Source: Mallotus nudiflorus (taxonomy: Eukaryota; Streptophyta; Magnoliopsida; Malpighiales; Euphorbiaceae). Taken from it: 64,000 nucleotides of DNA. The notes below the pieces were generated by a model that was not told the origin of the DNA, ran no database searches, and saw only the letters and a list, made by a program, of their open reading frames with translations. Positions 45,375 to 56,729 of this stretch are shown here, one piece after another (the first letter of the stretch is position 1; each line of letters starts with the position of its first letter). Position numbers and translations under genes: made by a program. The stretch covers positions 1 to 64,000 of the forward strand of contig CANTUR010000383.1 in NCBI GenBank assembly GCA_947683625.1. Reading direction: 5' to 3'.

Positions 45375-45867
45375 TGACGTAGTGGAAAAGTGATAAAAAA
45401 AATTAATGATTATTGAATCACACATGATTACCAAAACACTAATTGTCTATAATTTGCAATTCGCAAACTCAGGAAATAGGCATCAAAATTCAAAGAATTT
45501 TGAAAATTTGAAAGGAATTCAAATTCTATTATTCATAACGACAGCTAAAGTCCCAAAAACAAGAGCTTAAATAGAAAAACCTAAAAACAAACCCAAACGA
45601 AATAGGAAAAAGAATCCTAAAACAACTACAACACAAAAATTACTTTTTTAAAGGCCTAAACTATTGAATTTGCTCGAAAAGCAATGGAGCTTGCAAGCAA
45701 AGCTAGTGACTTGTGATCATTGGGCCAATTCAAATCAAATTGGTCTTCTGATTTGCCAAAATTTAAAACTCTAAAGTTGCTAATAATTATGAAAATGTCA
45801 TTACCGCAATTTTTCATAGTTTTCCATAAATTGAATCACTTGCTCTTCGACGCCGACGCCCACATCA
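45375..45867. mobile_element. Solo LTR related to the one at 25220-25700
   Basis: TGACGTAGTGG...GCCCACATCA is collinear with the 481-bp solo LTR (shared GAATTTTGAAA, GGAATTCAAATT, AGAGCTTAAATAG, CTCGAAAAGCAATGGA-type blocks). Flanks CCAAC and GCAAT agree at only 3 of 5 positions, so the target duplication is decayed or the border shifted by a base. Confidence 0.65.
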
Positions 45868-46292
45868 GCAATCAAGTATGAAGAAAAAGAAGAAGAAAAA
45901 AAAAGATTTCAGTTCTAAAATCTCAATATTTATGCTGCAACATCTTGATTTTTTCTGCATAATTTCATTGTCATGTTAAAATGTTTGAACTTCATATCTA
46001 TATCAATTTTAGATCATTTAAAATCAAGTTTATGAGCATGTTCAAGATTTTTCAACATGCATTCATCATTTTTTCAACAGGTTTTATAATTTTTTTTTTA
46101 AAAAATAATATTTTCAGTTTAAGATCAAAAATGTTTTCAAAAGACTTTATGTCTTTAAACTGAACAATTTTCAAAAGACTAGCAAGTCTTTTAAATTGCA
46201 AAAAAAGAAAAGACCGGTATGTCTTAAAACTACAACAACCATTAAGAAACCAATATGTCCCAAAACTACAAATACATTGAAGAGACCATAAT

Positions 46293-46780
46293 TAGGGTGT
46301 AATCGAGCCGAGCAGAGCCAATCTTTCACTAGCTCGAGCTTGGTTCATTTATAAATGAGCTGAGCTCGCTATTCCACTTGATGTTCATGAGCTATTTGCG
46401 AGCTTAAACGAGCCTGAATGAGTCTAAAGAAATTTTAAAAAATACAAACTAGAAATTAAAATTATATATTCAAAAATTAAAAATAAATTGATTATTAAAC
46501 AAATTACAATATATTTAATAAAAATTATGATTTTATTCTAATAATATATTTTTTAAAAAACCTTTTAGAATACAAATTTATGTATTATATATGTAAAATC
46601 AAATTGCTAAACATTAAAATTATGAGCCAGCTCACAAGCTGCTATTTGAGCTTGTTCACAAGCTTCATGAACCAAACTTTGTATAGCTTGAGCTCGACTC
46701 ATTTATTAAAAGAGGTTGAACGAGCTTTTATCGAGCTGAACATCAAGATGCTTGCGAGTAGCTCAACTCGTTTACACCCA
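46293..46780. mobile_element. hAT-like miniature inverted-repeat element
   Basis: The left end TAGGGTGTAATCGAGCCGAGC pairs with the right end GCTCAACTCGTTTACACCCA. Flanks ACCATAAT and ACCGGAAT match at 6 of 8, fitting an old 8-bp hAT target duplication. The subterminal DNA is rich in GAGCTCG-type words. No coding sequence. Confidence 0.6.
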
Positions 46781-47320
46781 ACCGGAATGTCTCCAAACTA
46801 TAAGAACAATAGAGACAGGCATGTCCCAAATTGCAAGAACCAAAAAAGACCTACATGTCTCAAAACTGTAAATGACATAAAAAAATTTAAAAAGAAGATT
46901 TTCCATTAAAGAGGAGAATGTTTCAAGAAAATTGATGAAGCCATGATGATCTGAATCAAGTTGCAAGAAGAGCAAGTTGAAATACTCAAAAGGAAGCAAT
47001 GCCTAAAGAGTATATCAAAAGCAAAATCCTAAAAGCAAATTTAAGTTTATGAGATAACAACAAGTTTGCAGCTACTAAAGCAAGGAGGAGTGTTAGAAAG
47101 ATGCTCCAATAGCTAACTAGATTAAAGTTTGAATAAGTTTTAGTAGTTTGAATGAGTCCTAGTATGTTGTTATGTTTGTTTTATGTTTCAAGTTGTTAAA
47201 AAAATCTACAGATTTATTGTAGTTTTTTTTACTTTTGTTACAATCTCATATGTATAAATAGCCTACTCATTAATGGAATAATATATGCCTTTCACGACTC
47301 ATAAAAATGCCAACAGTTTT

Positions 47321-47880
47321 CTCTAAGCTAAATGAGCATAATGCTTTATTATTTTGTTTTGTTTACCATCATTTATCATATGTATATTCACTGTCCTATA
47401 AGATTAACTGAGCTTATTTCTCTAGGGAAAGCAATGTCTCCTGATGAAAAGGAAATCCCTCATAAAAGTTTATGGAAAAATTCCTTGAAAAATTTTCCCA
47501 AGTCATTATCCGAAGTATAGCAAACTTTCAAAAATTTTATCCTTGTAAGACTTGATTGGGCTAGCAAGTGTAAATGATACAATACCGTGCCAAGTTAAAA
47601 ATCTTTAAGTTCTTTCCTAAAAAAAAAAAAATCTTTAAGTTCCAATTATAAAAGGGTTTTTTTTTTCAAAAGAAGTTCCAATAATAAAAGGTTAATTCAT
47701 TTAACTCACGCTAAAAAAAAAGGTTCATACCAATTAAATTCATCTAACCCGTTTAAAATAAAAACATGATACATTTAATTAAATAGTATTATTTGTTAAC
47801 ACGAAATACATGATATAAATAGATAGTTCTATACACTTTAAAATAAATAAATGTCTTATTCATACTTCATTGATATTATA
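47321..47880 (+). other. 3' flank of copy C and AT-rich DNA
   Basis: Up to about 47570 this continues the copy B/C shared 3' flank interrupted by the LTR element. The rest is AT-rich without genes. Confidence 0.55.
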
Positions 47881-48472
47881 AAATAGGGTAAATGTACATT
47901 TTCACCCCTAAAGTTTCTACTGAAGGATGGATTGGTCCTGAAACATTTTTTGGGCTCAATTAGATACAAAAATTCAAAATTACACCATTCCGAGCCCTCA
48001 TTTAATAGAGAGCAGCTTCTCTATCTACTACTGTTATATTGGTGATGATGTAGCAAAAATTCAATCCCACAAAACTTAAAATAAATTTACTCTAATCAAA
48101 CACATCCTAACCATTAAGAACCATTGGAGTAACTAATTAAAACTCCAATTTCTTCCCTGAAAATTAAAAACCTCTTCTTCTTTTTTGTAAAAAATTTCCA
48201 TTTCTTAGCCTCTATTTTGCGTCTCCATTTTCATGATCATCAGGTTTTCATGATCATATATTTGCCTCAAATCAAAAACCTCTTCTTCTATTTAAGTTGT
48301 TGAGACTCAACGCTAGAACTAAGGTTCATCGTAACAAGTACAAAGTGGCAGTAGATGCCGAGGAAGGCCATTGGAGATGAGAAGATAACATGGTCGAGAT
48401 TCGTAAAAATCACCATAAGGAGAGTCTGTAGAAGAAGAAGATGAGAAGATAACTGTGGTCGAGATAACAGTG

Positions 48473-48970
48473 TTTGTGTTTGTGTTTATGTTTGTGTTTT
48501 TGTTTTTGTTTTTGTTTTTGTTTTTTTTTTTTTTTTGTTTTTGTTTTTGTTTTTGTTTTTGTTTTTGTTTTGGTTTTTGTTTTTGTTTTTGTTTCTGTTT
48601 CTGTTTCTGTTTCTGTTTCTGTTTCTATTTCTGTTTCTGTTTTTATTTTTGTTTTTGTTTTTGTTTTTATTTTTTTATTTTTTTTGCTTTTGCTTTTACT
48701 TTTGTTTTTGTTTTTCTTTTTGTTTTTGTTTTTGTTTTTGTTTTTGTTTTTGTTTTTGTTTTTGTTTTTGTTTTTGTTTTTGTTTTTGTTTTTGTTTTTG
48801 TTTTTGTTCTTATTTTTGTTCTTTTTTTTGTTTTTTTTGTTTTTGTTTTTATTTTGTTTTTGTTTCTGTTTATTTTTCTGTTTCTATTTTTGTTTGTATT
48901 TTTATTTCTGATACTGTTTCTGTTTCTGTTTCTGTTTCTGTTTCTATTTTTGTTTTTGTTTTTATATTTA
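48473..48970. repeat. TTTTTG/TTTCTG hexanucleotide repeat, about 0.5 kb
   Basis: About 80 units of GTTTTT, with blocks of GTTTCT (near 48590-48640 and 48915-48945) and scattered ATTTTT variants. It generates three overlapping Phe-Leu-Val-Cys-rich ORFs, one in each plus frame, none of which is a gene. Confidence 0.97.
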
Positions 48971-49009
48971 TGGGCGAGTTAGTGATGATTATTGGGTTGT
49001 AGTGTAAGA

Positions 49010-49500
49010 CGATGAAAGTTTCATTGAAAAAAGGGAATTCTAGTTTTGTGATGTTAACAGCTTACTTCTCAAATAGTGAATATAAGAAGGGTGTTGCTTT
49101 TTCTTGTCAAATAAGAAAGGAAGGTATCAAGCTAAATCAAGCTTCGTGGAATGTTGTAATTAGCGGTTAATACAGAATGATCAATAGCAACTAGCACTGG
49201 AAATATTTAGTAAAATGCTAGATTCGGGGTATAAACCTAATAAAATTACGATTGTTAATGCTTTACCTGCTTGTGCAAATTTGGAAAGCTTAAAAGGTGG
49301 TAAAGAAATTCCTTCACTTATAGAGGATATTACAATACCAACAACTCTAGTTTTGTTATATATGAGACAAAGGACTTGTGAAAACACCAGGTTGTAGTTG
49401 GGTTCAGATAAAAATAAAGTATGCTATTTTGTCATTGGAGACAAGAGTAATGAATAGAATGATATGATTTATAAATTTTTGGATGAAATAGGTAAGAAGA
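49010..49500 (+). pseudogene. Captured pentatricopeptide repeat (PPR) gene fragments
   Basis: A PPR-type stretch reads AYFSNSEYKKGVAFSCQI and QASWNVVISG. It is followed by FSKMLDSGYKPNKITIVNAL and PACANLESLKGGKEI (49205-49310), close to the 35-residue PPR consensus (degenerate M-x-x-x-G-x-x-P-N). Then comes an E/E+-like tail (GCSWIQIKNKVCYFVIGDKS, then IYKFLDEIGKKMRF, 49390-49500). The pieces are in different frames with stops, so this is a fragmentary copy of an organelle RNA-editing-type PPR gene inside the inverted-repeat element. Confidence 0.75.
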
Positions 49501-49879
49501 TGAGATTTATTTTTTAAGGTTTCTCCATTAAAGGCTAAAAATAAGGAAGAAGAAGAAGAAGAAAGGGAATTCCAATTTTGTGGTACCCAATTTTTGCCAC
49601 ATCATCGCCAACATAACTGTAGTTGATAAAGAAACTATTCTTTGTTATAATAAAGGGCCCGAAATGATGTAATTTTAAATTTTTTTCTAATTCAACCCAA
49701 AAAACATTTCAAGGTCAATCTGCCTCTCAGTATTATATAAGTAACTTGAAGTTCATATATAAATTTTTTAGGGCTATTTAAAATTTTAGGGAAAAAAAAA
49801 TTATTTCCTAAATTATGTTGGTTTTGAAATTTATTCCCATTTTATGGTACTTTCTTTTTTTGTTTTTTGGATTAAAAAA

Positions 49880-50270
49880 CACAAAATGCTACTTGAAGTA
49901 GTGTTATAGCTATGAACAAAATCCAGCTCAATTCAAACCAATACTTGAAATAGCGTAAGGTAAGTAGGCCATCAAAACGCTAGTTGCAGTAGCATTTTTG
50001 CTACTGTTTTTCCAGCTTATCCTACCAACTTTCGCCCCTTCCCAATGTTACGCCCCATCTAGTCTATAGAGCACAAAAATGCTAGTTGAAATAGCCTTTT
50101 TGGACTATTTGTATAGCCTTATTCTGCCCTTTCCCAATGCTGGGAAGGCTGCCATACATAATAGTAGCAAAATGCTACTCATAGTAGCATTTTGCTACTG
50201 TTCACCTGTGAGATGCTGGCGTGCTTGAAACATCCCATCAGCAGAAGTTATTCACCCATTTCGCTAGTTC
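49880..50270. repeat. Cluster of near-palindromic GCTACTTGAAGTAGC-like motifs
   Basis: Variants occur near 49893 (GCTACTTGAAGTAGTG), 49946 (ATACTTGAAATAGCG), 49979 (GCTAGTTGCAGTAGCA), 50075 (GCTAGTTGAAATAGCC), 50168 (GCTACTCATAGTAGCA) and 50258 (GCTAGTTCAAGTAGTG). Several are flanked by AAAA or TTTT. It lies just upstream of the Mutator-like region and might be its subterminal repeat. Confidence 0.65.
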
Positions 50271-52198
50271 AAGTAGTGTTTTGGGTGTTCATCTTGCTCT
50301 TAAATCCATTTCCCTCTCGACTAAATTTACCATCACTTTCATTGTCCTCCTGCATCCCTTTTCTTCATCAGCTTCTCTCCATTTCTTGCTGCAAATTATT
50401 TTTTTTAAGCTTGTTCATTTCTTCTTAGCATAAAGATCCACTGGTTCCATTTCTAAAAAAAAGGTAAATTGTAATGTATGTATGTATTGTATTGTTCTAT
50501 TTTTTAAAAAAAAATTGTTTGTATTAAGCGAAAAAAATGTTATATATTTATATTGAAATTTATGAATTTTTTTTTATTTAGGTAAAAAAAAAAGATTAGA
50601 AAGTTAGTTAAAAAAAATAATGTAATTAGTTAGGGTGGTTGCAAATTTATAAATTCATTTATATATTTCGTTTATATAGTTAGTGAAGATTTTGTATTTA
50701 TTACCTTAAAATTTTGTTTTGTACTTTTTTTTTTGAGGTGATATTGAGGAGGTGAAAATTGAAAGCTAAAAAGGTATGTTTTGTTAATAATTCTATTGTT
50801 CAATATGTTGATGAGTGGAAAAAATTGTAATTTGTGGTGGTATACAATGGGTATTTATTCATTTATGTATATTTTGTGAGATATAATTGTTGTTAACATA
50901 TTTGTGTTGATTTTTTATTTATTTTCTTTTGGTTAATTATTTAGATAGGAAGAACAATTTATATCAATTTTTATTTATTTAAGTTTTGTTATGTAGTAAA
51001 TGAAATTTATATTTTTATTGCATGTAGGTAATATTTTGGATATTGTTTAATTTTTTTAATTTCATTAGATAGTAAGAATAATCAAAATTATTTAGTTAAT
51101 TTTTTATATATTTTTTTATTATTTTTTTATATATTTATTTATATTTAAAATTATTTTGTGGTGAAACATTATTTTTTTATGTAGGTAGTTAGTAGAAAAA
51201 ATTTTAATTAATTATTGAAAAATGAAATTTAGTGAAAATATGTAATTAGTAATCCAAAAAAATTAGTTAAAATATGTTTTTTTATTTAATTAGATCATAA
51301 CAAAAATTGATATCATCTCTTATTTATATAAGCTTTGTTATGTAGATAATAAAATTTATATTTTTCTAGCATGTAGTAAAAAAAATTACATTAAAATAAT
51401 ATTTTAGGGAAAATATTTGTAGTTATTATTTTTATATATTGTCTTATACATTTTTTTGCTTTTTATTTTGTGTAAAATGTATGATTCTAATATTTTGATT
51501 ATTTATAGCATGTCTTATTTATATAATGATGTGAGTTAGTTAAAAAAAAAAATTATAACTATTTTATTCTGAAATATTTTAGTAACAATATGTAGTTAGG
51601 TAATTGTAAAATTAATTATTTAGTACAAATTTGTAATCAGTGATTTGAAAAAATATTTTCCTTTTATTAAAAAATATGTATTTAGGCAGTTAGTAAAAAT
51701 ATATAACTTTTCACAAAATTATTTACTATATTTTACATAATAATTAGAATAAACAATATTTATTTAGTTTATGAGATAATATATAACTTTATTTATGCTT
51801 CAGTATAAATTTGTTTAGTTTGTTAAAAATGATGTTTAATTATTGTAATTATCAAATTAAACATTGTTTATTTAGTTAGGTAAAAAAAAATATTATTGTA
51901 ATTAGTTAGTTTTTCAAATTTTTGTTTTTTAGTTACAGAATTCATTTTTTATATAGTTAGTGATTATTCTTGTACGATGAATTTTATATTTGTGTTTTTT
52001 AAAATAATTTGTTAGATATTTATTATTTTATATCAAGTCCTATTATAAAATAAATTTTTTTTTATGTAGTTAAAGTAATTTTTATTTTTATTTTGTATTG
52101 AAATGTTTTTTATTTTTTTTTTGTGAAAAATATAATTTGTTTTACGGCTTGAGACTACAAATTATGTTAGCTAATTTGTATGTTGTTATTTCCTTAAT
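50271..52198. other. AT-rich DNA upstream of the Mutator-like ORFs
   Basis: No coding potential. Recurrent words such as TTAGTTAGG and GTAGTTAG and long A/T runs dominate. A motif GGTGATATTGAGGAGGTGAAA with a following AAGCTAAAAAGGTATG (50737-50778) recurs at 53213-53255 (GGTGATATTGAGGAGAGGTC, AAGCTATAGAGGTAT), an intermittent direct repeat. Confidence 0.45.
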
Positions 52199-52208
52199 GT
52201 GTTTAAGG

Positions 52209-52756
52209 AAAATGCCTATGTCAAGAGAATGCAACAAATCATAGACCATAGAGAGTTACGGAAAAATAGACATTGTCGTATTGGAGGTCATATAGTTACT
52301 ACTCTTAGAGTAGCTAGAACGACTGCACAACAAGAAAGAGTTAGACAATAAACTGATGAACTCGATCAACATAAAATGAAGCCTGAGCAAACATTGTGTG
52401 AGCATATCATAATAGTGAATCAAAAGATTCAAGAACTTATTCATAGTAGCAAAAGGATGGGTGAAGCATCTAAAAAGTATGCATTGCACTTTACATTGCC
52501 CTTGAAGAATGGACAGTGTTATTTAAGACTTTGGGGTCCCAATGATAAAATATCATATGATGCATCAGTATATTTATTTTTGGAGGAAAATATTTGGCAC
52601 AATTTAAATAAGACCTCCAAACTTGCAATTAGTCCAAACAGTCGTCTTTCAAAAGATCCTAATTCAAATTTTCTTTGGTTGAAAAAAATGACTACAAGTA
52701 TTATGGATAAAGAAAAAATTGAAGAGTCAATTCCAAGGACAATTAGGTTTAGGTGA
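52209..52756 (+). pseudogene. Unknown ORF accompanying the Mutator-like region
   Basis: The open part from 52376 encodes MKPEQTLCEHIIIVNQKIQE, then GEASKKYALHFTLPLKNGQC, YLRLWGPNDKISYDASVYLF and a basic tail. The same frame extends upstream for about 40 codons (ARTTAQQERVRQ then a stop) to near 52260. Composition is normal for protein, not repeat. I do not recognise the family. It precedes the transposase in the same orientation, so it may belong to the same element. Confidence 0.4.
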
Positions 52757-53033
52757 TAGATAGACTAATTTTATGTAAGGAGTTTACATATTTTTTTCAT
52801 GTTAATAAAATAATTTATTTTTATTTGACATATCCTAAAATGAAATATATATCACATTTATTATGAAGTGTTTGTGTATGCAATATTTTATTGTAATATG
52901 TTAGATATGATTGCACAATATTTTTTTACCTATAATTGTTGGTGAAATATAATTGTATATTTTATTGGTTAATTAATTAGTTAGTAATCATCATTTACAT
53001 CAACTCATAATTATAAAAAGGGATTTTTATGTA

Positions 53034-53036
<3 letters not shown>

Positions 53037-53101
<65 letters not shown>
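53037..53101. repeat. (AT)n microsatellite, about 65 bp
   Basis: A perfect AT run between the unknown ORF and the transposase remnant. Confidence 0.97.
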
Positions 53102-53103
<2 letters not shown>

Positions 53104-53449
53104 ATTTATATGGCAATGTAGTTAAACATTTTTTTTTATGATATTGAATATGTTTATATTATTGTCTTAGATATATTTATGTATTTATATATTTTTTATT
53201 TTATTTTATCGAAGGTGATATTGAGGAGAGGTCACTTGTAAAGCTATAGAGGTATATTCAATTCAAAATAAATTTTTATAATATATTGATTAGTGGTAAA
53301 TTTTTGTTATATATATACACTTGGTGGTAATATAGTTATGGAAAATTTATTAGTGAAGTTTTATGTCATAATAAATTTAATGTTTACCATGGAAATATTG
53401 TCTTTAGCAACAAAAGTTGTTGTACATAGTGAAACAAAAAATAGTTAGT

Positions 53450-55890
53450 TCAAAAGTTGTGATCATATATTGGGGTGGTCAAATTATTCAAAATAAGTGC
53501 AATCCAAATGTAGTAAATGTATTATCGAGAATGGTTAATTTTACTGATGATTTTGATTTGGAAAGTACCCTTCCATATCAAAATCATTAATAAAATTTAG
53601 AAATGCTTGGGATGATGGGATTATTTCAAAAATTTCATTTAGACAGCTAGTCAAGGGATTTAGTGAAAATGCAGTGTTTGGTGAAAATGCAGTGTTTGGT
53701 TTTACACAAATTAGAGATGATTTTAATGTTTTAAATATGTTTCAAATAGTAAGGCAGTTTATGGGTTGTCTTGCCATTGAACTATATATTGAATTTACTA
53801 CATGTACATTTAGATATGAAGCATGTGCAGAAGCTAGCTCCTCAAGATATATTCAAAATGAAATTAAAGTAAAGGAGGAAGAGAACAAATGTTTAGATGA
53901 GGAACTAGAGGAAGAGGAGGAGGATGATGAGGAGCATTATTTCGATAAAGATGACGATGACAATGATGATGATGACAATGGTAATGTCGTTGGTGATGTT
54001 AACATTAACAATAATGTTTTAATGGTGGCATTAGTTGAAGGGGTAAATAGACAAATTCATTTGCAAGTTGAACGTGTAATTCTTGAGGATACATATATTA
54101 GTAGAAATCCATCAAATGTAGATGATCTATTTTGGGACCCATCAAAAGAACTGCCAAAGGGCATGTTATTTCAATCTAGAGATGAAATCAAAACAGCTTG
54201 TAAATTGTATTCATTAAGAGTTGGGTGACAATTTTGAAGTTCTAAAACTAAGAGTAATTCTATAACTTTAATTTACAAGTTAGGCTGTGAATGGAGGGTA
54301 AAAGCCAAAAAGCTTAAGAGATGTGGGTTTTGGGAAATAACGAGGTATAATGGTCCCCACACTTGTAGTGCTCCTGGACAGAGTCAAGATAATAGGAATT
54401 TTAACTCCAATCTGATTGTCACATACATACAAGCAATGTTAGAGATGCAGCCAGACATTAAGGTAAAAGCATTTCTTGCTAGGTTGAAAGAATTGTTTGG
54501 AATCACACTGACTTATAAAAAGGTTTGGAAAGGAAAACATAAGGCAATTGTGAATTTGTGGGGGGATTAGGATGACTCTTACAAATTGCTTTGTGCCTTC
54601 ACACATGTAGTAGTGACACTTAATCCTGGTTCTTTTGGCATAATAAAGGGAAGGCATATTTGGTAAATCATGTTCTTATTCTAGGGGTATGACAATTCAA
54701 ATGCGTGTTTTATGCATAAAAGCCATGTTCTTGTAAACATGTTATATATATGGATGGCATATTTTTATATGGTAAATATAGAAGTGTACTCACGATTGCT
54801 GAAGCAGTTAATAGGAATAATGCTATATTAGCATTAGCATTTGGTTTAGTAAAAAAAAAGAATAAAGAAGATTAGGAATACTTCATGAAGATGTTGCAAT
54901 ATTCTTATTGTGAAGGAAGAGATGATATTTGTATCATTTTTTATCATCATATTGGAATAAAGCTTTCGATGAAGCAAGAATTATGGCGTGGTAATCCACA
55001 TCGATATTATTTGTGTCATGTGCTCAACAATTACAACATAAAGTTTAAGAATGGTGCCATAAAGAACATACTTGGTAAAGCTAGCCGAGAGTTTCCAAAA
55101 AGAAAGTTTATGAGATGGATGAGCAAAGTAGAGCTCCAACATCTGGAGTCTAAACAATGGATTGAATAAAATCCTAAAGGAGAAATGGGCTTTATTATAT
55201 GATGGTGGTCATCATCATGGTGTTATGACTACAAATTATGCTAAATTAGTGAATGCCATGTTCAAAAGTATTAGGTCAATACCAGTAAATATAATGATGT
55301 AATAAATATTTATGAAGTTAGTTAATATATCTGATCAACACCAAATTAAATATTTAAAATTTTTGAATGAAGGCTTTTTATGGACACCAACATGTTTAGA
55401 CATACTCAAGCAACGAATTGATAAGGCAAATGGCCATGTCATGTAAAGGTATGATGAAGAGAATATGATCTTCCAAATAACAATAACCTTTGACTATGCA
55501 CAGAGCAAAGGTGGTCTAAACAAGTTCTCAATCTGAAACAAAGAAGCTAGACATACGGGAAGTTCCAATAAAGTAAGATTCTATGTTCTTATGCCATTGT
55601 CGGATGTATGACATATGGACTTGATTATAAAGAATTTATTGCTTCATTTCACTTCATCAACAAAAATTTAAAATGTTAGACAACTTGTTTTTTCTTTAAG
55701 TGATCCAACTTATTGCCCAAATTCATGTGATTTGCCATTCGTACCAAATCCAGCATGGAAATAGAAAAAAAAAAGGAAGACCAAGATCTACAAGCATCAA
55801 AAATGAAATGGATGAAAGAAATTCAAATGCTGGATCAAACTTTTACATGAAATGTGGTTTGCTCGGGCATAATGCTAGGACATGTGGATG
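53450..55890 (+). pseudogene. Mutator-like (MuDR-type) transposase
   Basis: A degraded mudrA-type protein. N-terminal part near 53460 (VIIYWGGQIIQNKCNPNVVN), an acidic linker (53870-53980), then DLFWDPSKELPKGMLFQSRD and the MuDR DNA-binding segment (CEWRVKAKKLKRCGFWEIT, HTCSAPGQSQ). A central part has NPGSFGIIKGRH, and the downstream transposase domain has RYYLCHVLNNYNIKFKNGAI and LLYDGGHHHGVMTTNYAKLV (54995-55250). The C-terminal region has KGRPRSTSIKNEMDERNSNA and a knuckle CGLLGHNARTC whose first Cys is replaced (YMKC for CxxC). At least eight frameshifts and many stops; not active. Confidence 0.85.
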
Positions 55891-56084
55891 AAATTAATTA
55901 TTATTTTTGTTTATTTTTTTTATTAATGAATCGAGCTGTTGAATGAAACTTTTCCAATAACAAAATATTCAAAAAATTTTACATCTTATTATGTTATTTC
56001 ATTGCATACACTCAAATTTTAATGGTCATCATCAAACTTACATATTTATTTTTATATACGTAATAAATTTGATATTTATCATGA

Positions 56085-56465
56085 ATGAATAAAAAGGATA
56101 ATAAAAAAGTTGGATCATCAAATTCTTCAAATGAAGGATGTGGTAAAAAAAAATTAAAAATTGTTGATAAATATAAAGACTTGAATGGTGTAATTTGGTA
56201 TGGAACTAAAAGGCCATTTGAAAATCATCCCACTTATTCATCTCTTGAACCAGGATTTGCAAATCATATATTTGTTGGGTATCATACAATAAATATAGAT
56301 GATTTCGAACAGTCTTCTGACATTATTGTTAGATCATATCCAAAATGGGGCTGTTTATGGGAAATAAGATGTGAATTGAAAGCATATTATAGGTACCATG
56401 AGTTAGCAATTTTAGTAACTTTATCAATATACAGCAATGAAGAAACAAATATTGTAATAAAATAA
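56085..56465 (+). CDS. Hypothetical 126-residue ORF in the Mutator-like region
   Basis: Begins MNKKDNKKVGSSNSSNEGCG (low complexity, basic) then GVIWYGTKRPFENHPTYSSL, EPGFANHIFVGYHTINIDDF and YPKWGCLWEIRCELKAYYRY. The last two thirds look like a folded domain. It has no stops but no recognisable family, and the decayed neighbours make it unlikely to be expressed. It follows the transposase by about 200 bp in the same orientation. Confidence 0.4.
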   Translation: MNKKDNKKVGSSNSSNEGCGKKKLKIVDKYKDLNGVIWYGTKRPFENHPTYSSLEPGFANHIFVGYHTINIDDFEQSSDIIVRSYPKWGCLWEIRCELKAYYRYHELAILVTLSIYSNEETNIVIK

Positions 56466-56729
56466 TTACAAAAGGAGATTGTTATAATGAATAATCATCT
56501 TGACAAGTATCAAATGCATAATGATGCTGTCACCCAACATTCCTTGATGGAAGTAAAAGTTAGTGTTACCGAAATAGACATCGAGGGCATAGAAGATTAT
56601 AGTGATAATTATACTAATTTTGTAAAATACCTTCCTTGTTTTTTGCCAAAATGTTGTTAATATGTATTCAAACTTGATATTATTTCTGAAATCAATAACA
56701 TGCGAATCATTAGATAAATTAATATTTTT

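Larger units (their letters stand above)
45067..47315 (+). mobile_element. Non-autonomous copia-type LTR element, complete, 2249 bp
   Basis: It has two LTRs (45067-45293 and 47091-47315, about 90 percent alike, TGTTAGAAA...CCAACA) and a primer site TGGTATCAGAGC complementary to initiator methionine tRNA at 45295-45306. A polypurine tract CAAGGAGGAG lies at 47081-47090. A perfect GTTTT target duplication is at 45062-45066 and 47316-47320. No gag or pol is present inside. It contains a nested solo LTR and a hAT-like miniature element. It landed in the 3' flank of copy C. Confidence 0.93.
47885..49800. mobile_element. Long-inverted-repeat element carrying PPR gene fragments
   Basis: The segment at 47935-48075 (TTTTTTGGGCTCAATTAGA, then ATGATGTAGCAAAAATT) matches in reverse complement the segment at 49585-49740 (TAATTCAACCCAAAAAACAT, AATTTTTGCCACATCATCGC). 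These form imperfect inverted repeats of about 150 bp around a 1.5-kb interior. Long inverted ends with captured host gene pieces are typical of Pack-MULE elements. The outermost ends and target duplication could not be fixed; the left edge may start GGGTAAATGTACATTTTCAC near 47886. Confidence 0.6.

Noticed and set aside
48455..49002. Three overlapping Phe/Leu/Cys-rich ORFs of 145-175 codons
   Set aside because: They are the three plus-strand frames of the TTTTTG-type hexanucleotide repeat and have no start context or homologous composition.
50192..50433. Two overlapping hydrophobic ORFs (MLLFTCEMLACLKHP and MLETSHQQKLFTHF types)
   Set aside because: Pyrimidine-rich DNA with overlapping frames, no homology seen and no support from neighbours.
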